This document shows, in pieces, positions 44,588 through 54,400 of a stretch of 64,000 nucleotides of DNA. The translations under genes and the position numbers were made by a program. Source of the stretch: Shimia ponticola (GTDB lineage: Bacteria; Pseudomonadota; Alphaproteobacteria; Rhodobacterales; Rhodobacteraceae); NCBI RefSeq assembly GCF_007995215.1, contig NZ_VCDK01000003.1:1240001-1304000 (forward strand), in the 5' to 3' direction. Position 1 is the first letter of the stretch. Each line of letters begins with the position of its first letter. The notes beneath the pieces were generated by a model, which was not told the origin of the DNA, did not search any database, and saw only the letters and a program-made list of their open reading frames with translations.

Positions 44588-45619
44588 TCAGTGCGCTTTG
44601 CGGTTGAAGTCGCGCCACGTCCGGAGCAGCACCGGCGTCAGCAAGATCACGACACCAATAATCGTGAGCATCGATGTCGCGCCTGCCGACCCGTAGAGCG
44701 GGTTCCCGCTTTCGCGCAGGTCGTTATAGATGATCCAGCTAAGTGACCGGGCATGTGCCTCTGCCGAAAAGCTGACGATCGGTTCAAACACCCGGAAATT
44801 GTCCATCAGCAGCATCAACGTCACGAAGGACACAAGCGGCATCAGATGCGGCACGACGACATGCAGGGTGGTTTCCCACTTGCTGGCACCGTCGACCTTG
44901 GCCGCCTCGATGATATCGTCCGGCACGGTCTGAAGCCCGGCATAGAAGGTGATGAAACTGAATGGCAACGTGTGCCACACGCCGTAGACGATCAGCATCG
45001 TCCAGGTCAGCGCCGCGGACGCCTTCAGGCTGAGGTTTGGGTCGTTGAAAATGAGTTGGATCGTGGCTCCGATCACACCATCGCTGTCGACCATCCAGAA
45101 CAAGATCAGAGAGCCGACCAGCGGCGTGACCAAAAACGGTAGAAGCGAGACAAAGATCGACGGACCTTTGAGAAGCTTTGGGAGGGTATTGACCCCCATG
45201 GCGATGGCCAGCCCAAGGAGGATGACAAGCGGCGTAACGACCGCAGTGTAGGTCAACGTGAAGGCCAACGCGCGATAAAACGGTAGGTCCCCGACCACAG
45301 ACCAGAAATCGTTCCATGTGTCCGTTTCGGCCCACGCGACGCCAATTTCTGCAAAGGCCAGATGTGAACGGTTCAAATAGGTCCCAAGGCCATTGAACTG
45401 GCCCAATGGTGCTTCTTCCCGGAGCTTTTCGGTCGCCTCCAGATCAACGGATGTTGTCTGCGAGCAGCCAAATGGCCCGCAGCTCTCCGAGACCACCAAG
45501 ACCTGCTCATGGCCGACAAAAAGCGATTGGATAAACACCGAGACAATCGGCAAGGCGATGAACAGCGTCATCGCTGCCAGAGACGGCAATATGAACCAGA
45601 AGAAGGTTTTGTGCTTCAT
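44588..45619 (-). CDS. Carbohydrate ABC transporter permease (MalF-like)
   Basis: A 343-residue permease. An N-terminal helix is followed by an extended periplasmic insertion (about 35-110) holding a Cys pair in SCGPFGCSQ that may form a disulfide. Five further helices and the EAA loop (DIIEAAKVDGASKWETTLHV, about 235-254) follow. It works with the MalG-like partner. The Cys-bearing loop is not universal in MalF proteins. Confidence 0.92.
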   Translation of the reverse strand: MKHKTFFWFILPSLAAMTLFIALPIVSVFIQSLFVGHEQVLVVSESCGPFGCSQTTSVDLEATEKLREEAPLGQFNGLGTYLNRSHLAFAEIGVAWAETDTWNDFWSVVGDLPFYRALAFTLTYTAVVTPLVILLGLAIAMGVNTLPKLLKGPSIFVSLLPFLVTPLVGSLILFWMVDSDGVIGATIQLIFNDPNLSLKASAALTWTMLIVYGVWHTLPFSFITFYAGLQTVPDDIIEAAKVDGASKWETTLHVVVPHLMPLVSFVTLMLLMDNFRVFEPIVSFSAEAHARSLSWIIYNDLRESGNPLYGSAGATSMLTIIGVVILLTPVLLRTWRDFNRKAH

Positions 45620-45703
45620 AGTGCCCGCTCCAACTAAAGGGGTCGTATGGTGAGGGAGGCATTGGCGATAAGGCCCCCCTCACTGGGTTTTCTTCAGGGA
45701 GAT

Positions 45704-46957
45704 TTATTGAAGAAAGCCCGCCTCTTTTGCAGCCGTCATGTAGGCGGCCTCGACATCTTGAAGCGCCTTTTCAGCACTCTCGTTGCCTTGCAAAAAGTCG
45801 GTGAGTTCCGCGCCAAGCGCGTTATGCATCAGACCGATCTGCGGCAGCATCGGATACGGCGCTGCGCCGCCCTGTGCCGTTGCAGATACACCGGCAGCCG
45901 CCGCCCCGGGCTGGAATCCGTCCAGCAACCAGACCGCGTCATCGTTGTTCGCGGCAACCATTTCCGGCGTCAGCGCGCTGGCGAGTGCAGCAAATGTTGC
46001 CTCGGCTTCCGCGTCAGACACATTGGTCGAAATCGTGAAACCATCCCACCACAGCGTCGCGCCCGGCTTGCCGCCCGGTTCGACCGATGGTGCCGCGGAC
46101 AGGACAGTGTTGGACGTCACTTGCTCGGTCGATCCCTCGTCGTCCAGGATAGCCGCACCGCGCGAGCCCCACATGATGCCCAGCGCAGCTTCACCGGCTT
46201 CCCACAAGGCCTGAGTTTCGTTCGAAGCCTGTGTCAGGTGGTCGGGGTGCGCATATTCGACCAGTGCTTTCAGCGTGTTCAACGCCGCGACGCCAGCTTC
46301 GCTGTTGACCATTGGCTCGGCTGTACCCGGCTTAAAGAACTCACCGCCGTGCGCGAGGAAGGCGAGGTTGAAGGACTCGCCCACGTTCCAGCCCGTCTTC
46401 ATGTTCATGACGATCGGGTATTCCATGATCCCTGCGCCGCGAATGGCTTGGGCCGCTGCAATCATTTCGTCATAGGTCGCAGGCACGCTGTCGACACCAG
46501 CCTCGGCCAGAATGTCAGAGCGCGAGAAGAGGTGCTGTGAGTTGGCCATGAACGCGATGGCCATGACATTGCCATCAATCGAGATTTTCAGGTTGTCAGG
46601 GATGTTGTCGCCGTACTTCTCGACCAGATCGTTGAGCGGCCGAACCAGCCCATCATTCATCAATTGCGTCAGCGTCGAGTTTGCAACGATCACGCTGGTA
46701 TACTCGGCTGGGTTCGGCGTCAGCGCCGCGTTCATGATCTGGCGTGCTTCGGTCGTGTGGTTGCGAGTGAACTCTGCCGCGCCAGATGCACAGTTCTCTT
46801 CAGCTGTGCCGGCAACCGCGTGAATGGCCGGAAAGTCGCTGGCCAGAATGCGAACGGATTGACCTTCTGGGCCGCACGCCGCGTGACCCGCAGCAAAGGC
46901 CGCTGATCCCATCAGCGTAGACATCACGCCCGCCATCATCAAGTGTCTGATATACAT
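45704..46957 (-). CDS. Extracellular solute-binding protein, family 1
   Basis: A 417-residue periplasmic binding protein. The signal peptide is MYIRHLMMAGVMSTLMGSAAFA; the mature protein starts near AGHAACGPEG. Two alternating Rossmann-type lobes are typical of sugar- or polyol-binding family 1 (VRILASDFPAIHAVAG, EAQRI-type NHTTEARQIMN, MNMKTGWNVGESFNLAFLAH). GGGAGAG precedes the ATG. It delivers the ligand to the two permeases downstream; the ligand is not predictable. Confidence 0.9.
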   Translation of the reverse strand: MYIRHLMMAGVMSTLMGSAAFAAGHAACGPEGQSVRILASDFPAIHAVAGTAEENCASGAAEFTRNHTTEARQIMNAALTPNPAEYTSVIVANSTLTQLMNDGLVRPLNDLVEKYGDNIPDNLKISIDGNVMAIAFMANSQHLFSRSDILAEAGVDSVPATYDEMIAAAQAIRGAGIMEYPIVMNMKTGWNVGESFNLAFLAHGGEFFKPGTAEPMVNSEAGVAALNTLKALVEYAHPDHLTQASNETQALWEAGEAALGIMWGSRGAAILDDEGSTEQVTSNTVLSAAPSVEPGGKPGATLWWDGFTISTNVSDAEAEATFAALASALTPEMVAANNDDAVWLLDGFQPGAAAAGVSATAQGGAAPYPMLPQIGLMHNALGAELTDFLQGNESAEKALQDVEAAYMTAAKEAGFLQ

Positions 46958-47025
46958 GTTTTTCTCTCCCTATCAGATGGGTGCATCTTCGAAGCCTGCA
47001 CCCGGTTTTCCCGCTTTCACGGTAT

Positions 47026-48087
47026 TCAGTTCTGGCCTCGGCTATCGATGCGCTCCCCGGTATCGGCATCAAACAGGTGGCATTGCTCCGTCGGCACCGA
47101 GATCGAGACGACGTCACCAATTTCCGCTCGATAGCCCTTGTCGGCCTTGACCGAAACAAGAGCCCCTCCAATGCGGACCGATACCATTGTGGAGTCGCCC
47201 AAGAGCTCCATCGTATAGATTGGCGCGTTGATCTGTCCGCCGCTTGCGACGACCGATGCGTCTTCGGCACGGAAGCCAAGCACGCATTTTTTGTCGGGCA
47301 CTGACAAGCCCAAAATTTCGACGTTTTCCGCCCGAAAGGCGCTTTTCGAGATGTCGCCTTCAATCAGGTTCATGGCCGGATTGCCGATGAAGCCAGCGAC
47401 GAAGGTGTTGGCGGGCCGGTCGTAGATTTCAAAGGGTGTTCCGACCTGCTGCACCACACCCTGTTTCATGATCACGACGCGATCGGCCAAGGTCATCGCC
47501 TCGACCTGATCATGGGTGACGTAGATGGTTGTGACCGCAAGCTCGTGGCTCAGGTTCTTGATTTGTGCGCGGGTCGAGACACGCAGTTTGGCATCAAGAT
47601 TGCTGAGTGGCTCGTCCATCAGGAATACGTTGGGTTCGCGCACAATGGCGCGTGCCAAGGCCACGCGCTGCCTTTGTCCGCCCGACAACTCTGCCGGGCG
47701 TCGGTGCAGGAAATCATCCAATTCCACCATCGCGCTGGCGCGGCGCACGCGTTCGTCGTGGGTCGACGGATCAATCCTGCGCACCTTCAACGGAAAGCGG
47801 ATGTTCTCATAAACGGTCTTGTTTGGGTAAAGCGCGTAGCTTTGGAACACCATCGCCACGTCCCGCTCTTTCGGGTCAAGGTCGTTTACGACCTTGCCAT
47901 CAATCACGATCTCGCCTTCGGTGGCATCCTCAAGCCCCGCGATCATCCGCATCGTCGTGGTTTTGCCACAGCCGGATGGCCCAAGCAGAACTAGGAATTC
48001 CTTGTCTGCGATCGTCAGATCGAAGTTCTCGACGCCGACAAATCCGCCCCATCGCTTACCGATATTCCGCAGCTGTATTTCAGCCAT
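47026..48087 (-). CDS. ABC transporter ATP-binding protein (UgpC/MalK-like)
   Basis: A 353-residue ATPase with Walker A GPSGCGKTTT (about 36-45), Q-loop, signature LSGGQRQRVALARAI (about 134-148), Walker B VFLMDEPLSNLD and switch His in TIYVTHDQVEAM. The C-terminal part (about 240-350) is a TOBE/regulatory domain. It energises the CUT1-type importer encoded after it, and is first in the operon, divergent from a LysR gene across 85 bases. Confidence 0.93.
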   Translation of the reverse strand: MAEIQLRNIGKRWGGFVGVENFDLTIADKEFLVLLGPSGCGKTTTMRMIAGLEDATEGEIVIDGKVVNDLDPKERDVAMVFQSYALYPNKTVYENIRFPLKVRRIDPSTHDERVRRASAMVELDDFLHRRPAELSGGQRQRVALARAIVREPNVFLMDEPLSNLDAKLRVSTRAQIKNLSHELAVTTIYVTHDQVEAMTLADRVVIMKQGVVQQVGTPFEIYDRPANTFVAGFIGNPAMNLIEGDISKSAFRAENVEILGLSVPDKKCVLGFRAEDASVVASGGQINAPIYTMELLGDSTMVSVRIGGALVSVKADKGYRAEIGDVVSISVPTEQCHLFDADTGERIDSRGQN

Positions 48088-48172
48088 GTCCCCTCCCCGA
48101 CGCGGATTCCCATCACGCGCTATAGAGCAGACGCTAGACGTTTCGAGAAATACGGAATAATGAAAATGATCT

Positions 48173-49102
48173 ATGAGAGATATAAATCAGGTTGATCTCA
48201 GGCTGATCGACACCACAATCCTATTGGTGTTCCTCGGAGCTATGCGCCATCGCCAGGCAACAGCTGTTGCTCGCGAAATGGGCCTAACACAACCTGCTGT
48301 CAGCCACGCCCTGAAACGGCTTCGAAACCTTTATGGTGACCCGCTGTTCCTTCGCCGCGCGCACGGGTTGGAGCCTACGGCGCTTGCCCATGAACTCGAA
48401 CCTAAGGTCCGACATATCGTCAGACTGATTTCCGAGACGCTGGAAGGGACGGAAGAGTTTTCACCCGACACTGCGGCGACGACATTGAGGATCGGCGCGT
48501 TTGACTATGAATTGAACGGCATAATCCCGGCGCTGGTGTCTGATTTGCGCACCGTCAGCCCCAATCTCAACGTTCACGCCTTTCCCTTGCAAAACCAAGA
48601 GGCGCTGGAAGCCTTGGTACAGGGTCAGATTGACCTGGCCATCGGGTACTTCGATTTCCCTCCTAATCGCGCCACCACTTTCGTAGCTGAAGAGCTCTAT
48701 TCAGAGCACTACGTGCTTGCTGGCCGTCGCGATCACCCTTTGTTTGCCGAAGGACTGACATTGGAAGCCGTCGCAAAGTCGCACCATCTCCTGATTTCAC
48801 CTTATGGTCCCAACCGAAATCTCGTGGACCACGCCCTGCACCTGAAAGGGCTGAAGCGAAACATTCAGACGGTCGTGCCATCGCTCTTTGCGGCACTATC
48901 GATCATTGAAAGCTCGGATTTTGTAGTCACCTTGCCGAGCCGGGTCGCACGCAACAACGCAGGCAGGTTCAACATCGTCTACGCCCCCATGCCGATAGAC
49001 GGCGGGAGCTTTCTGCTCCACGCCGTCCGCCATAGCCGCGACGCCAGCAATCCGCTTCACACGTGGCTGTCAGACAAACTTCGGGCGATTGTAGCTGGCT
49101 AG
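48173..49102 (+). CDS. LysR-family transcriptional regulator
   Basis: A 309-residue regulator with HTH RHRQATAVAREMGLTQPAVS (about 25-44), then ALKRLRNLYGDPLFLR. The DLRLIDTTILLVFLGAM start is like NodD/SyrM/DntR-type LysR proteins. It is divergent from the ugpC-like ATPase gene and is the likely regulator of the whole importer/SnoaL operon, with the transported compound or a product as coinducer (inference). Confidence 0.9.
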   Translation: MRDINQVDLRLIDTTILLVFLGAMRHRQATAVAREMGLTQPAVSHALKRLRNLYGDPLFLRRAHGLEPTALAHELEPKVRHIVRLISETLEGTEEFSPDTAATTLRIGAFDYELNGIIPALVSDLRTVSPNLNVHAFPLQNQEALEALVQGQIDLAIGYFDFPPNRATTFVAEELYSEHYVLAGRRDHPLFAEGLTLEAVAKSHHLLISPYGPNRNLVDHALHLKGLKRNIQTVVPSLFAALSIIESSDFVVTLPSRVARNNAGRFNIVYAPMPIDGGSFLLHAVRHSRDASNPLHTWLSDKLRAIVAG

Positions 49103-49170
49103 ATGGTCGGCGACCATGCTCCACAGGCGTCCCAAATCAGCGAAGGCCTCCGACGCGCGGGCCCACGGAC

Positions 49171-49872
49171 TTATCCCTTGAAACGGGCCGCGTTGGCTGT
49201 AGCCGCTGCTTCGATATCGCCCTTGCCAAAAGCCGAAGGACGCGGCTCTGGCAATTGTAGAGCTTCCTGTACCTTGGGCATCGAGTCGAGCCGGTCAAAC
49301 CACGCCTGAAGGTGTGGCAAGCCATCCACCTCAACCGTTGCCCAGAAATAGCTGCGCGCCCAAGGGTAGGTGGCGATATCTGCAATCGACATCTCGCTGC
49401 CCACCAGCCAGTCGCGGCCATTCAGCCTTGTATCCAGCACCTCTAGTAGGCGGCGGCTCTCTTTCACGTAGCGATTGATGGCGTAAGGCACCTCATCACC
49501 ATTCGGTTTGGCGATGCGCTGAAAGAACATGGCTTGTCCCATGATCGGGCCAATATGGCCGACCTGAAAGAACAGCCATTGAAGCGTCTCAGACCGCTCC
49601 ACCGGATCGTCCGAAAGAAACCGTCCGTATTTCTCGGCCAAATGCCAAAGGATCGCCCCGCTCTCGAAAATCGCGCGCTCCTCCGCCCGGTCCCAGATGG
49701 TCGGGATCTTGCCGTTCGGGTTCATCTTCACGTAGTCCGAGGCGTGCTGTTCCTTTTTCGAGAAATCTACATTGACCAATTCATAATCAATTTCGGCCTC
49801 GTGAAGGAAGATCAGCGGCTTCCACCCGTTCATCGTGTTGGCGGTGTAAAGAACAATATCAGGCTGCGACAT
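49171..49872 (-). CDS. Glutathione S-transferase
   Basis: A 233-residue GST of the Ure2p/YfcG/YghU-like (nu) type: N-terminal thioredoxin fold (LYTANTMNGWKPLIFLHEAE, NPNGKIPTI, FESGAILWHLAEKY), then an all-helical domain with MSIADIATYPWA. It may act as a disulfide reductase or peroxidase with glutathione. The ATG at 49872 has GGAGG upstream and lies inside the mdaB 3' end (14-base overlap), so the two are coupled. Confidence 0.9.
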   Translation of the reverse strand: MSQPDIVLYTANTMNGWKPLIFLHEAEIDYELVNVDFSKKEQHASDYVKMNPNGKIPTIWDRAEERAIFESGAILWHLAEKYGRFLSDDPVERSETLQWLFFQVGHIGPIMGQAMFFQRIAKPNGDEVPYAINRYVKESRRLLEVLDTRLNGRDWLVGSEMSIADIATYPWARSYFWATVEVDGLPHLQAWFDRLDSMPKVQEALQLPEPRPSAFGKGDIEAAATANAARFKG

Positions 49873-50467
49873 CTTTAGCCTCCGCGAATACAGCGTCCAG
49901 ATGAGCATCAAACCGGGCAAAATCAGCCTCTATTTCCGGGTTCTTCATCACATCGAATGCAGCAAAGGTCGGCAACGGTGCCATAGCGAAGAACCGGGCG
50001 TTCAGGTGCATCGGGCGTAGCAGGTCATCAACACTAGCGCCCTCAAAGAATGGCTCGGACGCGTTATCAAACGCCTCGCGCGGGGCATTGAGAGTGACTG
50101 ACAGCATGTATGTCGTGCCGGTCAGCGCCCCGCCCATGCCGTAGTTTGCCTTGGGTGCCTCGGGGGTGCGGCCGTCTCCATTGGTCATGCGCCCATCCAT
50201 GCCGGCTGTATAGACCTCATCCATGTATTTCTTGAACGACCAAGGCGCGCCCATCCAGTTCACCGGGAACTGCATGATGACCGTGTCTGCCCAGACGTGG
50301 CTTTCGACCTCTGCATTGGCGTCATATCCTTCGGCCACGGTTGTCATGCGAACATTGTGCCCTTGCGCCTGAAGAAAGGCGCGTGCGCGTTCGGCTAGGG
50401 CGGCATTCAAGGTGCCGGGGGCGAATTCATAAGGCTGTGCGCCGTTCAGAATCAGGATATTGCTCAT
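49859..50467 (-). CDS. mdaB: NADPH:quinone oxidoreductase MdaB
   Basis: A 202-residue flavodoxin-like FAD enzyme performing two-electron quinone reduction. It is recognised by NILILNGAQ, WADTVIMQFPVNWMGAPWSF, FKKYMDEVYTAG and the C-terminal PLPTFAAFDVMKNPEIE, all MdaB marks. It protects against quinone redox cycling. It is coupled to a GST and divergent from an HxlR gene, a typical quinone/electrophile stress module. Confidence 0.93.
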   Translation of the reverse strand: MSNILILNGAQPYEFAPGTLNAALAERARAFLQAQGHNVRMTTVAEGYDANAEVESHVWADTVIMQFPVNWMGAPWSFKKYMDEVYTAGMDGRMTNGDGRTPEAPKANYGMGGALTGTTYMLSVTLNAPREAFDNASEPFFEGASVDDLLRPMHLNARFFAMAPLPTFAAFDVMKNPEIEADFARFDAHLDAVFAEAKDVAA

Positions 50468-50555
50468 GATCAGCTCCTTCGTGGTCCAGCGGGCACGAGT
50501 TGACTCATGGCCCGTTGGGTCGACAGTTGCGAACCTAGGGAACTGAAATCAACCA

Positions 50556-50571
50556 GTATACTTTTTGTAAC
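50556..50571. promoter_or_regulatory. HxlR-type operator candidate in the mdaB-hxlR gap
   Basis: GTATAC-TTTTT-GTAAC fits the inverted TAC-N5-GTA core reported for HxlR-family operators. AGTATACT within it is a self-complementary -10-like box usable from either strand. It lies between divergent mdaB and hxlR, 27 bases before hxlR. Confidence 0.5.
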
Positions 50572-50597
50572 CTACAGTTTGGAGCTGAGAGCACGAA

Positions 50598-50969
50598 ATG
50601 CGGGCACGAGTTGAGGACGACGCCCAGGGAAAACGGCAGGTCTATGAGGCTTGTGTCGAACCCTGCGCGATTGAAAAAGGCATGCGGATCATCGGCGGAA
50701 AATGGACCGGTTCGATCCTGTGGCACCTCAGGGACGGCCCGGTACGATTTAATGATTTGGCCCGGATGGTGGGCGGTGCGTCCAAAAAAATGATCACCGA
50801 ACGGCTCCGCCAATTGGAGGCGCAGGGTCTCGTCACGCGCAACGTCCAAGAGACCGCTCCGATATCAGTGCATTACGAGATCACCGATCTTGGATCGACG
50901 GCGCTGAGCTTTTTGAACGAACTGCGGAAATGGAGCGAGAACCTGCCACAGGACGTTGCCAGCAGCTGA
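50598..50969 (+). CDS. HxlR-family transcriptional regulator
   Basis: A 123-residue winged helix with the family mark IGGKWTGSILWHLRDGPVRF and the wing GGASKKMITERLRQLEAQGL. Cys19 and Cys23 (EACVEPCAIEKG) sit at the N-terminus where QorR/YodB-like relatives sense quinones or electrophiles by Cys oxidation. It probably represses mdaB-GST and itself through the palindrome in the divergent gap. Confidence 0.9.
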   Translation: MRARVEDDAQGKRQVYEACVEPCAIEKGMRIIGGKWTGSILWHLRDGPVRFNDLARMVGGASKKMITERLRQLEAQGLVTRNVQETAPISVHYEITDLGSTALSFLNELRKWSENLPQDVASS

Positions 50970-51428
50970 CAGCACGACAGCGCGCCCTTACCCGTAGGTC
51001 AATCGCATGACACCCGTTGGTGTCAATTTGTCGGACGTCGCCTCTAAGGCTAAAATTCTCCAGCGGACTGGATAACGATCAACTCTCGCGCGCAACAGCA
51101 CTCCAATCACCAAGCAAGCTGTCTTCGGACAGCACAGATTGGACATCAAAAGCATATCAAAAAAATCTGACGCCAATTGGGAGGATTGCCTTCGCCTAGG
51201 AACAACATTTGCACTGCCCAAACTCCCAAATTTACGTCGTCAAAACCAAGGCTCTGCCTCACTCTCGGCAGATCGAAATTAACACAAAACAAAAGATCTA
51301 GACCATTCCTCCCTCTGGAGCCTCATTAAGCACCGGAAAGGCGAGCGATCAGAATTCAATTGCGTGAACCAAGAAGCTTGGCCTAGGTTTCAAAGTCAGG
51401 ACTGCAACAACGATAAGAAATCAAAAAA
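50970..51428. other. 459-base AT-richer gap left of the giant gene
   Basis: No gene can be supported. The left copy of a degenerate repeat (51016-51086) and an inverted repeat TGACACC-N4-GGTGTCA (51008-51025) lie here; both look like the worn end of a mobile element. The sequence is poorer in GC than its surroundings. The promoter of the giant gene should be in the right part, but no clear -35/-10 pair stands out. Confidence 0.5.
51016..51086. repeat. Left copy of degenerate flanking repeat
   Basis: GTTGGTGT at 51016-51023 and TTCTCCAGCGG...CGATCAACTCT at 51055-51086. It matches, in the same orientation and order, a segment right of the giant gene (59567-59633): the 32-base core agrees at 26 positions, and the GTTGGTGT block is offset by only 4 bases. 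The sense on the minus strand reads ELI..Q.AGE in both copies. Origin probably a decayed element; family not identified. Confidence 0.6.
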
Positions 51429-54400
51429 TTGCGTGAAATTCGAAACCTTTATCGATTTATTCCATTCGGGAAATTCTCATTATCCGGCCGTGGTCGCCCT
51501 CCTTACAATCAGGTTTTTGTCGGTCGTCAAAAAGAACGAGCCAACTTTATCGAATTGCTGACGCACCAAGAACAGTTTGGCGCGTTTCTGGTCTCAGGTC
51601 ATCGCGGCGCGGGCAAATCATCCTTTGTTGAGTACTGCCTGGCTGAGTATGACCGTATGGCCTTTCAACGTTCTATCCGCATTAGCCGCGGTGCAAGGCT
51701 GTCTGGCGTCGTAGGATTGTTCCTTATCGCGCTCGTCCTTGTGACCGTTTACGCGCTGCTGACGCAGTTTCTTGAACTTGGCGCGCAGAACATTTTTGAG
51801 GCAATCCTTGCAGAAGGAGTTCAAGGTTCCGCTGCCGATGGCTTGGCGCGCAGCAGTGTCCTTTGGATACTTGGACCGTTTTTTCTGGGATCTCTATTGA
51901 TGCTGGTGCCAGGCTACCTCGTGCTGCGAACGGCCACGGCGGTTTCAGAGTTGCAGGAAACACCATGGGGTCAGCGATTTGTTTATTGGGCAACGATGGC
52001 ATTGCTGTTCTGTGTGCCCGCGACTTGGATCCTCGTCTGGCAATTGGCTCCGGAAGGATTGATATCAAAGGCGATCACATCCGTAGACGTCGAAGCAATA
52101 CTATCGGGCTTTGTCTGGGTTTTGATACCTCTGATGACCCTGTCGCAGTTGGTTCGCAATCTGGCTGTATCCGGCCGGTTTTCTCGTCATTCCGTTTCGG
52201 TCATGACCAACACAGCGATTTGCTTAGCCATTCTTGCCGGGTTGTTGGCAATCGGATCGCGCGTTCTTGGGTTTCAAGAAAAGAGTGATGACACCGGCAC
52301 TTGGGCCGTTCTCATAGACGCGCTGAGCGATGGCCTGTTGCTCGAAGGTCGGCTTGAAACGCTTATCAGCTATTGGCTCTTTTACGTATTCGGCTGCCAA
52401 GCATTCCAGGCACTTTTTTCTCGCAGACGGAACGTTTGGTTCGCCGCCTGCTTTGCTCTCGCGGCCGTTGTCTCGCTCGTTTCTTTTGTACTTCCCAAGG
52501 GTCCGTTTTCGAGCTTTGATACCTGGAAGACTGTTGGAACCGGATTCTACCAATGGTGCCAATATCTTCTGAACCCAACAGCGTTCAATGACACTGAATG
52601 GGAGACGGGAGTTGGCGCGCTCTTGGATATTCGGGCTATCCTTGCCTTCTCTCCGATGGTCTTGATGTTTGTCGCGATTGGTGTGGTTTGGGCAGCCCAG
52701 GCGCTTTGGATTGCCAATCACAAGACTTACAAAACACCTTTCGACAACGGGGTCTCCTTTGCACCGGTCCGCACGATCCTTGTGCTCAAAGGAAACTTCA
52801 TGCTCTTCCTTTCGCTGCTGGGTCTTTTGCCTTTTGCGCGCGTCATTCTCGGCTGGGCCTTTGTTGCAGAACCAACCCTTTTTGATGGGTTTTTTCCCGG
52901 TTTGCCGAACCTTGAGTCGAGCCACGTTGGCATCAGTTCGTTTGGGCTTTTGTTTGCGATTCTCGTTCTCATATATCGCTGCGAATACAACTGGATCGCT
53001 CGTGACCAGAGATCCTTCCGGCAAGATAGTTCCATGGGACGTCTTGGCCGTGCGAGAACTCATCCCGACAACCATCAAGCGTGGCAGGAAACATGGAAAC
53101 CTAAGTCTATCAGATGGGGTCTTGGGCGCATTGCCGACCTGTTCATGACCCGTTTGTTGCGGCGCGATCCTTATAAGCCTGAGAGCCACTTGGAATGGGC
53201 GGAGCCCAGAAGCTTTAGCAATGATCATAGTCAGACGTCGGCTTTGACGCACAAGGTTCTTGCAACACCCGGCACCTGGGCAGGAAGGCATTTATCAGAT
53301 CAACGCTACGGAATTGCGCCGCTCTCTGCACGCGCCCGCTATGTTTATCGCCAGCTAGAGATCGTGACACTGCCATATTGGATTTATTCGATCCGTTATC
53401 CGGTGCTGAAGGTTTGGATCAATCTGGGCTTTGACAATCTCGAACACTCCCGCATCGTTGAAGCGATGCTGCGCAGGCTCAGAGACGTCTATCGCAGCAA
53501 GTTCATTGGCCTCACCAGCGTCATCGGCGGATTAAACGCGACAATCCTTCTGACCCTTGCGGTCCTGACAACCAGCTTTTTGTCCAAGTCCGTTTTTCAT
53601 ATCGGCAACATGAACGCCTACGACCGGCCCGGCGGATATGTTTACCGATTTGAAGGCAATGAGGTGAGCTCGCGCCAGGTGTTCGGAGCAACCAATTATT
53701 GCGGTTTCTTTGAGGTTTACCCAGAGATCGCCCCTGTCGCGAAGAGTTTGATCTGCGCCTTGCCGTTTTCCAACGGTGTTATGGAGCTTTTGTATTCGCC
53801 AGTTTTGGAGATCCACACTGATTTTCAGTCAGAAATCGCGACGTTCAAGAGCAGCTTTGGACGGAGTGATTCGAGCCGAGAGGCATATTTGGAAAAGTGC
53901 CATAGCCCCTATTTGGCAGGGACGCCCCTGGTACAACCCCCAAGGGCCACCAGCCCACAGTTACCGGTTGAAATGGTCGATTGGTCGAACTGCCTCGCCG
54001 GAGAACCACCATCTACCAAAGACGAGAATGTATTCGTCGAATTTTTGCATGATTTGGATCGGATCGAGCAATCGCAAATCATTCGTGAACAGTTTGTGGG
54101 GCGGGCTGGCGACCTGCAGGTCGGCAACAGCGAGGTCGTGCGGTTCATGCTCGACCGCAACCTTGGCCTTCCCCTGATTGATTTCACATCCTCCACTGGC
54201 CCACAGAACATAGCCGGCGCCACTGCCTATCGGGCGTTTTCCCCACACAACGAATTCTCTGACGGGTCGCCGACGCTGCGTGTTTATCACCTGCTTCTCT
54301 ACGTGATCTCGTTCTTGTTGTTCTTCACGATCAATCGCCGTCTGCGCATCTTGCCGTATCAGGCCAATGTCGATGCGATGAACGAGTTGATCTTGCTGAT

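Noticed and set aside
51364-51561. 65-codon GTG frame before the giant gene
   Set aside because: It overlaps the P-loop domain start in another phase and has no features.
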